Below, piece after piece: positions 16,675-24,446 of a DNA stretch of 48,493 nucleotides; positions within the stretch are counted from its first letter, which is position 1; the number at the start of each line of letters is the position of its first letter. Origin of the DNA: Alphaproteobacteria bacterium (GTDB lineage: Bacteria; Pseudomonadota; Alphaproteobacteria; UBA1280; UBA6503); the NCBI GenBank assembly GCA_021774615.1, contig JAJFIW010000039.1, positions 1-48,493 of the forward strand, in the 5' to 3' direction. The position numbers and the translations under genes are program-made. The notes beneath the pieces were generated by a model, which saw nothing but the letters and a program-made list of their open reading frames with translations, had not been told where the DNA came from and searched no databases.

Positions 16675-16923
16675 TTATAAAACAGAAAGAAACTTACGGC
16701 CACGGAAACCATCGCTAAAAGAAACTTTACCTTCTTTTAATGCAAATAGTGTATGGTCGCGGCCAATACCAACATTGTCGCCTGGATAAACTTTAGTACC
16801 ACGCTGACGAACAAGGATATTACCAGCTACAACTGACTCTCCGCCAAATTTTTTAACACCTAGCCTACGACCTTCTGAATCGCGACCGTTTCTAGAACTA
16901 CCACCTGCTTTTTTGTGTGCCAT
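16675..16923 (-). CDS. rpmA: 50S ribosomal protein L27
   Basis: The 82-residue protein begins [20 protein letters not shown], the universal L27 N-terminus that reaches the peptidyl-transferase centre. It continues with LGVKKFGGE and [14 protein letters not shown]. There is no N-terminal extension of the type cleaved in Firmicutes. GAGGT lies before the ATG. It follows rplU by 22 bp in the same transcript. Confidence 0.98.
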   Translation of the reverse strand: MAHKKAGGSSRNGRDSEGRRLGVKKFGGESVVAGNILVRQRGTKVYPGDNVGIGRDHTLFALKEGKVSFSDGFRGRKFLSVL

Positions 16924-16945
16924 TGGTATCTACCTCTTTATCAGA

Positions 16946-17380
16946 TTATTTCTTAGCTGCTTTTTTTGCAGCTGGTTTAGCAGCTGGTTTAGCGGCTGCT
17001 TTAGCTGCAGGCTTAGCTGCTGTTTCTGTTTTAGCCGCTGCTTTTTTTGGTGCAGTAGCTTTTTTACCATCAGCTGAAATAGCCAATACTTCCAACACTG
17101 TTAGGTGCTGACGGTGGCCATTCTTTTGGCGGTAAGTGTGACGACGTTTCTTCTTAAAGATAATAACCTTACGGTCACGTTTTTGCTCGACGATTTTTGC
17201 TTCAACGTTAGCATCTTTAATTAATGGTGTGCCAACGGTTACTTTATCGCCGTCGCCAATCAAAAGAACTTCGTTTAAAGTTACTTTATCTCCAGCTTCG
17301 CCTTCAAGGTGCTCAACACGGAGCTTGTCGCCAGCTGAAACTTTAATCTGCTTGCCACCTGTTTTTACAATTGCGTACAT
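16946..17380 (-). CDS. rplU: 50S ribosomal protein L21 with Ala/Lys/Pro tail
   Basis: Residues 1-103 are L21: [30 protein letters not shown], and the basic [16 protein letters not shown] that contacts 23S rRNA. From about residue 108 to 144 the protein carries a low-complexity tail built of Ala, Lys and Pro ([18 protein letters not shown]). Alphaproteobacterial L21 proteins often have such basic extensions; this one is long. The gene is first in the rplU-rpmA-obgE unit and has a good promoter 92 bp upstream. Confidence 0.97.
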   Translation of the reverse strand: MYAIVKTGGKQIKVSAGDKLRVEHLEGEAGDKVTLNEVLLIGDGDKVTVGTPLIKDANVEAKIVEQKRDRKVIIFKKKRRHTYRQKNGHRQHLTVLEVLAISADGKKATAPKKAAAKTETAAKPAAKAAAKPAAKPAAKKAAKK

Positions 17381-17471
17381 CGGTTATGTCTCTCGCTAAA
17401 TTTTGTGGTGTTACGTTTTGCCTGTTCTAATACAGACATAAATAAGGCACATATACTGCCTAAGTCTTCGT

Positions 17472-17500
17472 TGTTTACGGTATATGACGAATAATGTCAA
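17472..17500 (-). promoter_or_regulatory. Promoter of rplU-rpmA-obgE
   Basis: On the minus strand a perfect -35 TTGACA (17495-17500) and a -10 TAAACA (17472-17477) are 17 bp apart. The leader of about 85 nt contains AGGCA/TGCCT, a small hairpin that might bind a ribosomal protein. Confidence 0.65.
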
Positions 17501-17586
17501 TCGGTTTTGCATACTAAACAACAATTTTTTTACTTTACCATAAGAGAAACTAGACTAATACCCTAACCTAAGGTATTTTTTCCTGT

Positions 17587-18099
17587 ATGCGGTTTTTTTT
17601 ACTTATTTCTATATTCCTCCTACTTACAACAACAGCACAAGCTGAGGTTCGTATTGGCTCGAGCCAAATTACAAAGAAAGAGCAGTCCTCAAAACCTAAA
17701 ACCTCTCGCCCCAGCCACCTTGCTCGGAGTGTGGCCGAGATGTTCCGTTACGAAGCAACCGAGCTACGTGACACTCTGATTAATCGCTCCTTAAAAGCTG
17801 TGCCAAAAAGTAAGCAAAAAGAAAATCGTAAAGAACTAGAGAAACATATTGATATAGGCCACATTTTAAACCTCTATGCAAAAACCCTACACAGTTATTA
17901 TACCGAAGATGAGCTAAAGGCTCTACGTACCTTCATGGCAGACGAAACCAACCGCCAAATGCTAGAAAAACTCCCCATCGTGATGAGCCAAATGGGGCTA
18001 GACCGCCAACAGTACCTAAATACAGTACTCCAAAACATGCTGCAAAAAGAGATGATAGACAAGCTGAAACAAGGTGAGTCTTCTATTCTTAACCCTTAA
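17587..18099 (+). CDS. Secreted DUF2059-like protein
   Basis: The 170-residue protein starts with a clear signal peptide (MRFFLLISIFLLLTTTAQA, cleavage after AQA) and so is periplasmic. The mature region contains HILNLYAKTLHSYYTEDELKALRTFM followed by 'KLPIVMSQM', the pattern of the DUF2059 family (Y-ft-eELkal-Fy-sp-Gqk). The function of that family is unknown. It diverges from rplU and is followed by a strong terminator. Confidence 0.68.
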   Translation: MRFFLLISIFLLLTTTAQAEVRIGSSQITKKEQSSKPKTSRPSHLARSVAEMFRYEATELRDTLINRSLKAVPKSKQKENRKELEKHIDIGHILNLYAKTLHSYYTEDELKALRTFMADETNRQMLEKLPIVMSQMGLDRQQYLNTVLQNMLQKEMIDKLKQGESSILNP

Positions 18100-18107
18100 A
18101 AAATAAA

Positions 18108-18135
18108 ATGGGAGGTTTAAAAACCTCCCATTTAT
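18108..18135 (+). terminator. Rho-independent terminator
   Basis: AAATGGGAGGTTT pairs with AAACCTCCCATTT, followed by ATTCG on the plus strand and flanked by A-rich sequence on the other side. It separates the convergent DUF2059 and J-domain genes and can act in both directions. Confidence 0.7.
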
Positions 18136-18142
18136 TCGTTAA

Positions 18143-18457
18143 TTACGCACATGCATGAAACCCCTCTCTTGGCTGAAAAACCACTGTATTAGCAGCATAT
18201 TCAGAAGCATAAGGGTTACTCCCTGCACTTACAGAAACCATAACAGCATTACTGCTTGGTTTTGGTGCTAGTGGTAAAATATCTAAAAGAAGCTCGTAAG
18301 CCTCTTTTATCTCTTTAAATCTTTCTTCTGCATGAGCAGAATTATTATTGCGATCAGGGTGATGTTTCATCGCTAATCTGCGATAAGCTTTTACTAAGTC
18401 ACCTTGGTGCGCATCTGGGCTAAGCCCAAGAGCTTTATGAGCTTCATTTGGTGACAT
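18143..18457 (-). CDS. Small J-domain protein
   Basis: The 104-residue protein is mostly a J-domain (residues 1-62): HKALGLSPDAHQGDLVKAYR, LAMKHHPDRNNN with the intact HPD, and FKEIKEAYELLLD. It should stimulate the ATPase of a DnaK-type Hsp70. It lacks the Gly/Phe-rich, zinc-finger and client-binding domains of DnaJ. The remaining 40 residues are Ser/Ala/Val-rich and unrecognised, and they end in CA. AAGGGGG precedes the ATG. A specialised co-chaperone is likely; the client is unknown. Confidence 0.85.
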   Translation of the reverse strand: MSPNEAHKALGLSPDAHQGDLVKAYRRLAMKHHPDRNNNSAHAEERFKEIKEAYELLLDILPLAPKPSSNAVMVSVSAGSNPYASEYAANTVVFQPREGFHACA

Positions 18458-18537
18458 GATTGCCCCCTTGTGAAAATGGAAAGAAAAATAACTATAATTA
18501 CTACTAACTTGGTAGTTTATAGGGGGTTTTTCAAGCT

Positions 18538-19905
18538 TTATTTTGCTTTCTCAAAGAAAAAATCGTCTACAGGCAATGTCATATCATCTTTATTTTCAGG
18601 GAAACGCCACCCGTAGCTACCATTAATATGCCGTACGTAAGGGTTTTCATTCAACGCTTGGTCAATCATATACATAGAGCCTGTTACCATTACCATGCCG
18701 TCTATTTCCTCGGCTATACTGCGTGCTCGCAATACTGCGTGCGCAGGGTTACCTTCTACAATTACAGGTTTCTTTAAGTGTGGTTGCAAGCTTGCTGCTA
18801 ATAGTTCAACAGAAACACCTTTATAAAGTGGCTGGGTAACAACAATTTCTGTTGCTATGTCTAGCAATGGCGAAAATGTATTAAAGCCGTCTCTGGCGTT
18901 AGATACCCCTAAAACAAAAACTATTTTGCGTTTAGCAAAACGCTCTTTCATCTCTTTTGCTAAGGCTAATATTTTGTCGGGATTATGGGCAACATCAACA
19001 TACAGGTTGTCGTCTACCTTATGGAAGCGGCCGCCGTAGCTTAACTTAGATAAACTACGCAGCATCTTAGCCCTATCAATACTTGGGGTTAGTCTTGTTA
19101 CGGTTGCTAGTGCTAATGCCGCATTAGCCTGTTGATGCGATGAATGCAACAAAGATCCCTCTGGCATCGACGGCACAGCTGCCTTTATCTCAGAAATAGC
19201 TGCTTTTATTTTACCTTTACCAACCACTAGTAGCTCAGCATTGCAATGTTCGGTTATTTGCTCAACAGCCTTTAGGGCAATGCCATCGGTAACAGATGTA
19301 ATAAACGGCTTATCTTTACGAGCAATACCAGCTTTTTCAATAGCACGCTGCCATAGTGTTGCACCCAGTGTTTTAGGGTGGTCGCCACCTACATTGGTTA
19401 ATACAGCAGCTTCGACGTCTAATGCCATACGGCTATCATAGCGGCCACCACAGCCAGTCTCTAGAGCTGCCCACTTTACTTTACGACGGTCAAAAACTAC
19501 TAGCCCCAATAAAATGCTTATTTCGGAATAGCTTACAACTTGCCCAGCACCTGCTTTTTCAACACATAATGGCCATACGATATCTTCCCAAGCGGCAACC
19601 AACTCTTTACGAGTAACAAATTTACCATTAATGCTAATTCGCTCGCGGTAATCAAATAGATGAGGGCCAGTTAAAGAGCCCGCATGCCCAAGCAAAGCAA
19701 AACCTGCCTCAAGGAATTTACAAACAGACCCTTTGCCGTTAGTCCCAGCCACATGAACAAACCTAGTTGGGTGCCCATTAGGCCAAAGTTTTTCTATAAT
19801 AGAGCGCAGTTTATTAATACCGTTTTGGCGAGCAGCTAACACGCTAACATGGTCTATCTGGTCAAGCATATTTAAATAGACGGCGTCAAAGTCTGATGAA
19901 TGCAA
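18538..19905 (-). CDS. folC: Bifunctional folylpolyglutamate/dihydrofolate synthase
   Basis: The 455-residue Mur-ligase-type enzyme has the P-loop FVHVAGTNGKGSV, TGPHLFDYRERI, ALETGCGGRYDSRM (LEvGlGGrlDatn region), LTNVGGDHPKTLG and VDVAHNPDKI. It adds glutamate to folates and makes dihydrofolate from dihydropteroate. The start is TTG with GAGAG upstream; an internal ATG at 19869 is an alternative. The middle of the protein aligns well with FolC; the last 30 residues (ENKDDMTLPVDDFFFEKAK) look like a lineage-specific extension. Confidence 0.9.
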   Translation of the reverse strand: MHSSDFDAVYLNMLDQIDHVSVLAARQNGINKLRSIIEKLWPNGHPTRFVHVAGTNGKGSVCKFLEAGFALLGHAGSLTGPHLFDYRERISINGKFVTRKELVAAWEDIVWPLCVEKAGAGQVVSYSEISILLGLVVFDRRKVKWAALETGCGGRYDSRMALDVEAAVLTNVGGDHPKTLGATLWQRAIEKAGIARKDKPFITSVTDGIALKAVEQITEHCNAELLVVGKGKIKAAISEIKAAVPSMPEGSLLHSSHQQANAALALATVTRLTPSIDRAKMLRSLSKLSYGGRFHKVDDNLYVDVAHNPDKILALAKEMKERFAKRKIVFVLGVSNARDGFNTFSPLLDIATEIVVTQPLYKGVSVELLAASLQPHLKKPVIVEGNPAHAVLRARSIAEEIDGMVMVTGSMYMIDQALNENPYVRHINGSYGWRFPENKDDMTLPVDDFFFEKAK

Positions 19906-20024
19906 ATGTTTATCTCTCTTTTATAAAATATAACTCTTCCCCCTTGAAAAGAAGAGTATCCATACCCACAAAATATATATACTTAAGAATGAATAACAAG
20001 AATAATAAAAGGTGTTCTCAATAA

Positions 20025-20252
20025 ATGGCACAACTATTTTATCTTAGTTTTATTGCTGTGTTCGGTTTGTATGGGCTTGGGCTTGCTGGTTTTGTGGATA
20101 TGCCAACGCCTGAATATAGAGCAACAGTAGCAGAACAAGCTACCCAAAATACTACGACAACTAAAACATCTTTTACTAACCGTATCAGCCAAAATCGCGT
20201 TGCTTCTGCTAGCAAGCAGAATAAAACTTACACTTTAAAGGCAATGCGTTAA
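20025..20252 (+). CDS. Small single-TM protein, hypothetical
   Basis: The 75-residue protein has one N-terminal hydrophobic segment (residues 4-25) followed by a Thr/Gln/Ser-rich, basic tail. It could be membrane-anchored or secreted. AAGG lies before the ATG. Its last bases overlap the convergent glycosyltransferase gene by 4 bp. It is unrecognised and supported only by the ribosome site and the membrane segment. Confidence 0.45.
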   Translation: MAQLFYLSFIAVFGLYGLGLAGFVDMPTPEYRATVAEQATQNTTTTKTSFTNRISQNRVASASKQNKTYTLKAMR

Positions 20253-21997
20253 TTATTCCGATAGATAGTAGCAAGGCAGTAGCCACCTAGGCATTCTCGC
20301 TCGACAGAGTCTGGTAAGAATGTTGATAAAATGGCAAATTTATCAACATTAGTCAGAATAAAGACTTTCCGCCCCCAAGTTTGAATAATGGCCCTAGGGT
20401 TATTTACCCTAGTATAAGGTATGCCACTTACAAAGCGTACACTAGGTAACTCTATATCAAAAAATACTACACTATCTGTACTATGGTTATATTCTTGTTT
20501 AACCTTATTTGCCATCCATACTAAAGGCTCTTGCTTGTATTCATGAATGCGGGGTACAACTCCTAATATAGCTATAGCAAATGCCATTAACATGCTGCCT
20601 GCAATAAACAAATGTGCCTCTCTACCTCCAAGGCTCATTAAGTAAGTACCTACAAGACAGCCCACAATAATAAGCGATCCTATTACAATTGGTACCAGCC
20701 CCCATTTTACTGGTTGCTCTAAAATTGCAATTAATAAAGGGTTAGTTAGAGGTAAGGCAATATCTACTCTACTTGCCATTAAATTTACAGATTCACTAAA
20801 AATACTGTCCCCCAATAAAATAGAGGGGATTTGTGGCAAAAATAAAACCATTCCGCCAATAATCACTATTAAGGGTATTATATATACACTATGCAATATG
20901 CTAAGTGGCCTTTCGGGTAGTCTCTCGATAAAGTCTGCAATAACAAGTGCTGCTCCTGGAGCTATCATCATTATTAAGAATGGATTAAAGTTAGTAAAAA
21001 AGAACAGCAAAACAACACCAACAACAAACCAAACAAAGCCAAATGCAACTATCCCAAGGCGCGCATCATAACCACGTAACCTAGCAAATAAATTTCCTAC
21101 AACACCTAAAGACCCTGCAATAAAAAATAAAACCCACGGGAAAAGCCCTAAAATTAATACGGTAGAATAGCCCCACCATGGAACACGCTGTATTTCTCCA
21201 GATATAATACTAAGCCCCCATAACTTAGGGTCCCCCGCGAAAGATACAACATATGTATATAAATATTCAAAGCCATGCTCCTTTACAACCATAACAAACC
21301 ACGGCGAAATTGCGATCAGTCCTGAAAGCAAAAATATTGTCGGCGAGAAACTACCCCAATTATAGCTACGATGGTCTTTAATTGTTGCCAAAGCTCCTAC
21401 TACTAAAAAAGGTATTGCAAAAGCTATAAGCCCACCTGTTAAAAAGCCAGCACCTGCCAGCATACCCGCTATAATTACACGCATGTAGCTACGGTCTGAC
21501 GAATAGACATTGCCGATTAACATCATCGTAGAACTTATAGTAAAAAGTGTTAACAGCATGTCGGATGTTCCGAGACGCGCCATAATAAGCATCATAGGGT
21601 TAAGCGCTAAAACAGAAGCTGCTATAAGCGCATAGCGCTTTGCGCCTGTAATCATCCAAATGGTATTATAAAAAATAAAAATTAGCATAAACCCAGCTAT
21701 TGCCGATGGTAATCGTGCAGCTAGCTCTGACACACCAAATAGCTTGTAAGATACTTCCTGCGCAAGAAAAGTTAATGGAGGGCTTGTAATATTGGTAGTG
21801 CCATTAAATGTAGGTTTTGTGTGTTGTTCTGAGGCGAAAAGCTCAGCGCTTGTTTGTGCTATAAAAGCTTCTTCATTATCAAAAATACCAACATTACCAA
21901 GCCCAAACCCATATAAAGCCAATAATACAGCAAATAGAAGTGCTGCGAATAAAGCCAAATCATAGGTGTTTTGTTGCTTTTGTTGTCTTCGTGCCAT
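20249..21997 (-). CDS. Membrane glycosyltransferase, GT39/ArnT-like family
   Basis: The protein has about a dozen membrane segments. Its first periplasmic loop has FDNEEAFIAQTSAEL, in the place of the catalytic acidic motif, and then 'NITSPPLTFLAQEVSYKLFGVSELAARLPSA', a classic PMT/ArnT arrangement. Such enzymes move sugars from polyprenyl-phosphate donors onto lipid A or other acceptors at the periplasmic face. The acceptor is unknown. I chose the ATG at 21997 (MARRQQ); a TTG at 22039 would overlap the upstream gene and is less likely. It is last in a minus-strand unit with the 4-TM protein and the M23 peptidase. Confidence 0.75.
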   Translation of the reverse strand: MARRQQKQQNTYDLALFAALLFAVLLALYGFGLGNVGIFDNEEAFIAQTSAELFASEQHTKPTFNGTTNITSPPLTFLAQEVSYKLFGVSELAARLPSAIAGFMLIFIFYNTIWMITGAKRYALIAASVLALNPMMLIMARLGTSDMLLTLFTISSTMMLIGNVYSSDRSYMRVIIAGMLAGAGFLTGGLIAFAIPFLVVGALATIKDHRSYNWGSFSPTIFLLSGLIAISPWFVMVVKEHGFEYLYTYVVSFAGDPKLWGLSIISGEIQRVPWWGYSTVLILGLFPWVLFFIAGSLGVVGNLFARLRGYDARLGIVAFGFVWFVVGVVLLFFFTNFNPFLIMMIAPGAALVIADFIERLPERPLSILHSVYIIPLIVIIGGMVLFLPQIPSILLGDSIFSESVNLMASRVDIALPLTNPLLIAILEQPVKWGLVPIVIGSLIIVGCLVGTYLMSLGGREAHLFIAGSMLMAFAIAILGVVPRIHEYKQEPLVWMANKVKQEYNHSTDSVVFFDIELPSVRFVSGIPYTRVNNPRAIIQTWGRKVFILTNVDKFAILSTFLPDSVERECLGGYCLATIYRNN

Positions 21998-22020
21998 TAA
22001 ATATTTCTTTACAAGGTTTT

Positions 22021-22422
22021 CTAGGTAACGCGGTGCCAAAGGAACTTAGTCACAAGATTGATACCAAGAAATAATAGCCCAAGTAACATAGAGGTTACCC
22101 AATGCCAAGTAGGAGCATGGGCAATAAATGCAACAACAGATATAATAAGCATATATGGCCATAACCGCCCCAAAGAAACACTAAGCCCAAGCATTATTCC
22201 AAGGCGCATGCCGTTTAATATGCCACCTGCTGTCATGCCCATAAGCCCACCGCCAATAACATGGCCAATAGCTATAACAAGAGAAACACCAATAACAGCT
22301 ATCCCCAAAAATAAATATGCCCAATCGGGGATATCTACATTAACCTCGACATAATATGCATAAGTTAAAGCAAGTGTAAGCATATATAAAAACGCATGAA
22401 CAACTCCAAGCAAAACTCCCAT
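22021..22422 (-). CDS. Multi-TM membrane protein of unknown function
   Basis: The 133-residue protein has about four hydrophobic segments with the Gly-rich loop IGHVIGGGLMGMTAGGILNGM in the middle. AAGGTTGTT lies directly before the ATG. It lies 23 bp upstream of the glycosyltransferase start and 27 bp after the M23 peptidase stop, so the three genes probably form one operon. No enzyme motif is visible. Confidence 0.6.
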   Translation of the reverse strand: MGVLLGVVHAFLYMLTLALTYAYYVEVNVDIPDWAYLFLGIAVIGVSLVIAIGHVIGGGLMGMTAGGILNGMRLGIMLGLSVSLGRLWPYMLIISVVAFIAHAPTWHWVTSMLLGLLFLGINLVTKFLWHRVT

Positions 22423-22449
22423 AACAACCTTCCAACTAAATTTAAAAAC

Positions 22450-23280
22450 TTACTTCTTAGTATTAGTTAAAAATAGCTGGGGGTCTAACGCTGTATTATG
22501 CCAATAAACCCCCCAATGGAGGTGCGAGCCTGTTGCTCTGCCAGTTTTACCAACTTTGCCAAGGAGCTGCCCTTGTTCGATTTTGTCACCAGCTGTGACA
22601 GACATGCTACTAAGGTGCGCATAAATGCTAAATAATCCGTAACCATGGTCGAGCACAATTATATTGCCATTAAAGAACGAGTCCGCCAACGCCAACGTAA
22701 CCACACCTGCAGTAGGGGCATAAACAGGCGTGCCTTTGACCGCTGCCATATCAAGCCCTTTATGCCAGCTTCTTTCCTCGCCATTAAAAGTACGCCTACT
22801 GCCATAAACACCACTTAATGGCACTTTTACTAACGGATTTTTAAAAGACTCGAACACATATGGATACTCGCTAAACGACGCTCTAGCGTTTCTAATCGCA
22901 GTGCCTTCACGCTTACTACGTGCTACTTGTTTGGGGTCTGGGTTTACATGTTTTTTTGCAACCCCTTTTACATGCTGAGTTTTATAGATACGTGGTTCTA
23001 CAATAAAGGTTTGCTTGTCTTCTTTACCATTTTTACCAACAATACGTAACTCTCCCTCGGCTGGGAAATAGCGATGTAACCCTGCAAAAAACCTACCATC
23101 TAAGCCAATTTTAACTTCTTTATCTAATAAATATATTTTTGAGTTAGGCTCAACCTGCCCTGAAATATAACCACCTTGCTTAAACACACCACTAAACTTA
23201 TCTAATCCCAGAACGGTATTAACCCAACTAAAAGCAACTAACACCACACTTATGCTAGCAATTAACCATAAATTTTTCAT
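22450..23280 (-). CDS. M23 family metallopeptidase (LytM/lysostaphin type)
   Basis: The protein has an N-terminal hydrophobic segment (MKNLWLIASISVVLVAFSWV) that is a signal anchor or signal peptide, a beta-rich linker domain, and a C-terminal M23 domain. The zinc and catalytic elements are HKGLDMA (H..D), YAHLSSM (H) and GSHLHWGVY (HLH). It should cut peptidoglycan peptide cross-links or activate amidases. The ATG at 23280 is preferred over a TTG nine codons upstream. It heads the minus-strand unit. Confidence 0.88.
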   Translation of the reverse strand: MKNLWLIASISVVLVAFSWVNTVLGLDKFSGVFKQGGYISGQVEPNSKIYLLDKEVKIGLDGRFFAGLHRYFPAEGELRIVGKNGKEDKQTFIVEPRIYKTQHVKGVAKKHVNPDPKQVARSKREGTAIRNARASFSEYPYVFESFKNPLVKVPLSGVYGSRRTFNGEERSWHKGLDMAAVKGTPVYAPTAGVVTLALADSFFNGNIIVLDHGYGLFSIYAHLSSMSVTAGDKIEQGQLLGKVGKTGRATGSHLHWGVYWHNTALDPQLFLTNTKK

Positions 23281-23300
23281 TTTCTTATTATATACTCCAC

Positions 23301-23329
23301 TTGACAAAAATATTAGAACATTCTATCTC
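23301..23329 (+). promoter_or_regulatory. Promoter before the small membrane-peptide genes
   Basis: TTGACA (23301-23306) and TATCTC (23324-23329) are 17 bp apart on the plus strand, divergent from the M23 gene. A pyrimidine-rich tract (23351-23374) begins about 21 nt beyond the -10 box. Confidence 0.5.
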
Positions 23330-23394
23330 TATAGTTCGGATATGAATACATATCTTTTTTCCCTTTTTCTTTTCCTGACAAGGAGACTCAATCC

Positions 23395-23490
23395 ATGAAT
23401 ACATTTTACGCAATGTTTTATACAACACACGCAGTAATATTATCCCCTTTGCTACTGTCCCTGGCATGTAGCCTCGGAATTATCAGCTAA
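23395..23490 (+). CDS. 31-residue hydrophobic small protein
   Basis: The ORF starts ATG AAT ACA TTT and ends at TAA after 31 codons. It is preceded by AAGGAG nine bases upstream, the best ribosome site of the region. The peptide (MNTFYAMFYTT, then a hydrophobic stretch around ILSPLLLSLACSLGIIS) could span a membrane. It lies 33 bp before the next small membrane-protein gene, with a promoter and pyrimidine tract upstream. It could be a true microprotein or a leader ORF that controls its neighbour. Confidence 0.5.
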   Translation: MNTFYAMFYTTHAVILSPLLLSLACSLGIIS

Positions 23491-23523
23491 ACCAACAACC
23501 CACCACTTGGGTAAAGGACTTAT

Positions 23524-23781
23524 ATGAATAAGGGCGCAATTACTATTATTGGTATAATTATATCAATAATAGTAGGAGCTATTGTTGGCTTTGTATTTTT
23601 TATAGGCTCTCTTGCCCAGATGATGGGTGGTAGTTTTGCTGCCTATATTATCGCAATTCCACTATCGCTATTAGTTGGCGTACTAACAGTATACTTTTCT
23701 GTGGTAGCAATAGGTATTGGGATTGTATTGTTTGTACTTATGGTATTCCTCATAATTATGGCATTATCTAAATCTAATTAG
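23524..23781 (+). CDS. Small two- or three-TM membrane protein
   Basis: The 85-residue protein is almost entirely hydrophobic: residues 5-30 are rich in Ile and Gly, and two more segments lie at about 38-60 and 62-80. Only the ends are polar (MNKG and SKSN). AAAGGACTTAT lies before the ATG. It follows the 31-codon ORF by 33 bp and is closed by a strong terminator, so the two may form a tiny operon. No family is recognised. Confidence 0.62.
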   Translation: MNKGAITIIGIIISIIVGAIVGFVFFIGSLAQMMGGSFAAYIIAIPLSLLVGVLTVYFSVVAIGIGIVLFVLMVFLIIMALSKSN

Positions 23782-23795
23782 CCAATTTAACGAAA

Positions 23796-23838
23796 CAATA
23801 AAGCCGCCGTAGTTAAACTACGGCGGCTTTATTGTTTT
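23796..23838 (+). terminator. Strong bidirectional terminator
   Basis: A perfect 17-bp stem pairs CAATAAAGCCGCCGTAG with CTACGGCGGCTTTATTG around a short TTAAA loop and is followed by TTTTC. It separates two convergent small membrane-protein genes. Confidence 0.82.
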
Positions 23839-23848
23839 CTACGCTAAA

Positions 23849-24058
23849 TCATGTAAATATAGCGACAATCGCTGCGAACACTATAACTACCATCCATACA
23901 AGAAATGGGTACACATTACATGCAACAATAATAGCAACAAACCAGGCAAAGAAATCACCGCCAAACTTTTCGGCGAGCCAACTAGTAAAAACAAAGAAAT
24001 ATATAATTACTGCAACAACAATAACTACAGCAACAATAGATGCTAGGGCTTCAGTCAT
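23849..24058 (-). CDS. Small two-TM membrane protein
   Basis: The 69-residue protein starts at MTEALASIVAVVIVV, fixed by AAGG eight bases before the ATG; a longer frame reaching 24196 covers its promoter and is rejected. There are two hydrophobic segments (about 5-24 and 38-69) with a short polar loop, LAEKFGGDFFAW, between them. It is unrecognised. A promoter and a pyrimidine-rich leader precede it on the minus strand. Confidence 0.58.
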   Translation of the reverse strand: MTEALASIVAVVIVVAVIIYFFVFTSWLAEKFGGDFFAWFVAIIVACNVYPFLVWMVVIVFAAIVAIFT

Positions 24059-24115
24059 AGGAGAAACCTTATAAAAGAGAAGAAATAAAAAATTAGAAAA
24101 GATAAATATAATCGC

Positions 24116-24145
24116 ATTATATAACACAAATAAATAAATCTGCAA
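24116..24145 (-). promoter_or_regulatory. Promoter of the 69-residue membrane protein
   Basis: On the minus strand TTGCAG (24140-24145) and a perfect TATAAT (24116-24121) are 18 bp apart. The transcript would begin just before a G-poor tract containing TTATCTTTTC (24077-24108). Confidence 0.55.
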
Positions 24146-24234
24146 ATAATGCCTAAAAAAGGCAAAAATACCACACCCTATAAGAGGCACCTGCACTTAT
24201 TTTGGGTGTTTCTCAGAAAATACCAAAAAACCTC

Positions 24235-24263
24235 TTGACCTAGAGTTAACTATGCTTTAGAAA
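24235..24263 (+). promoter_or_regulatory. Promoter of leader A and the Gly/Asp-repeat protein
   Basis: TTGACC (24235-24240) and TAGAAA (24258-24263) are 17 bp apart. The first 40 or so transcribed bases closely match those after the promoter at 25211, which supports the start region. Confidence 0.52.
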
Positions 24264-24446
24264 GTCCGAACGTTGTAAATTAAGCGTTATCTTCTTTATC
24301 TTTTCGCAATCTTAGGTTGCGCTTATTTTTGACGCGTTGCACCTATGCAATACTGGTGCAGCACCCGAAGGAACTTTCGGGAAACCTCAAGACTTATCCC
24401 GAGCCATTTTCGGCTCATTAACTTTCCCTTATTGGAGAAAAAACAT
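24264..24446 (+). promoter_or_regulatory. Structured 5' leader A, possible attenuator
   Basis: In order, the leader has a tract ATCTTCTTTATCTTTTC (24289-24305); a 7-bp hairpin CGCAATC/GGTTGCG (24305-24321) followed by CTTATTTTT, as in a weak terminator; then hairpins TGCACC/GGTGCA, CCCGAA/TTCGGG with a GGA loop, and GAGCC/GGCTC; and finally GGAG seven bases before the ATG. The same order occurs in leader B at 25240. A terminator/antiterminator switch is an inference. Confidence 0.45.

Noticed and set aside
24059-24196. Longer start for the 69-residue membrane protein at 24196
   Set aside because: The extension would cover a good promoter and leader, and the ATG at 24058 has a proper ribosome site.
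24235-24263. MerR-type operator in the promoter of leader A
   Set aside because: CTAGAGTTAACT looks like half of a MerR-family dyad, but the other half is not matched and the 17-bp spacing is normal, not 19-20 bp.
24258-24272. RNase P RNA signature GAAAGTCCG
   Set aside because: Only this one short match is present; the other conserved RNase P blocks are absent nearby.
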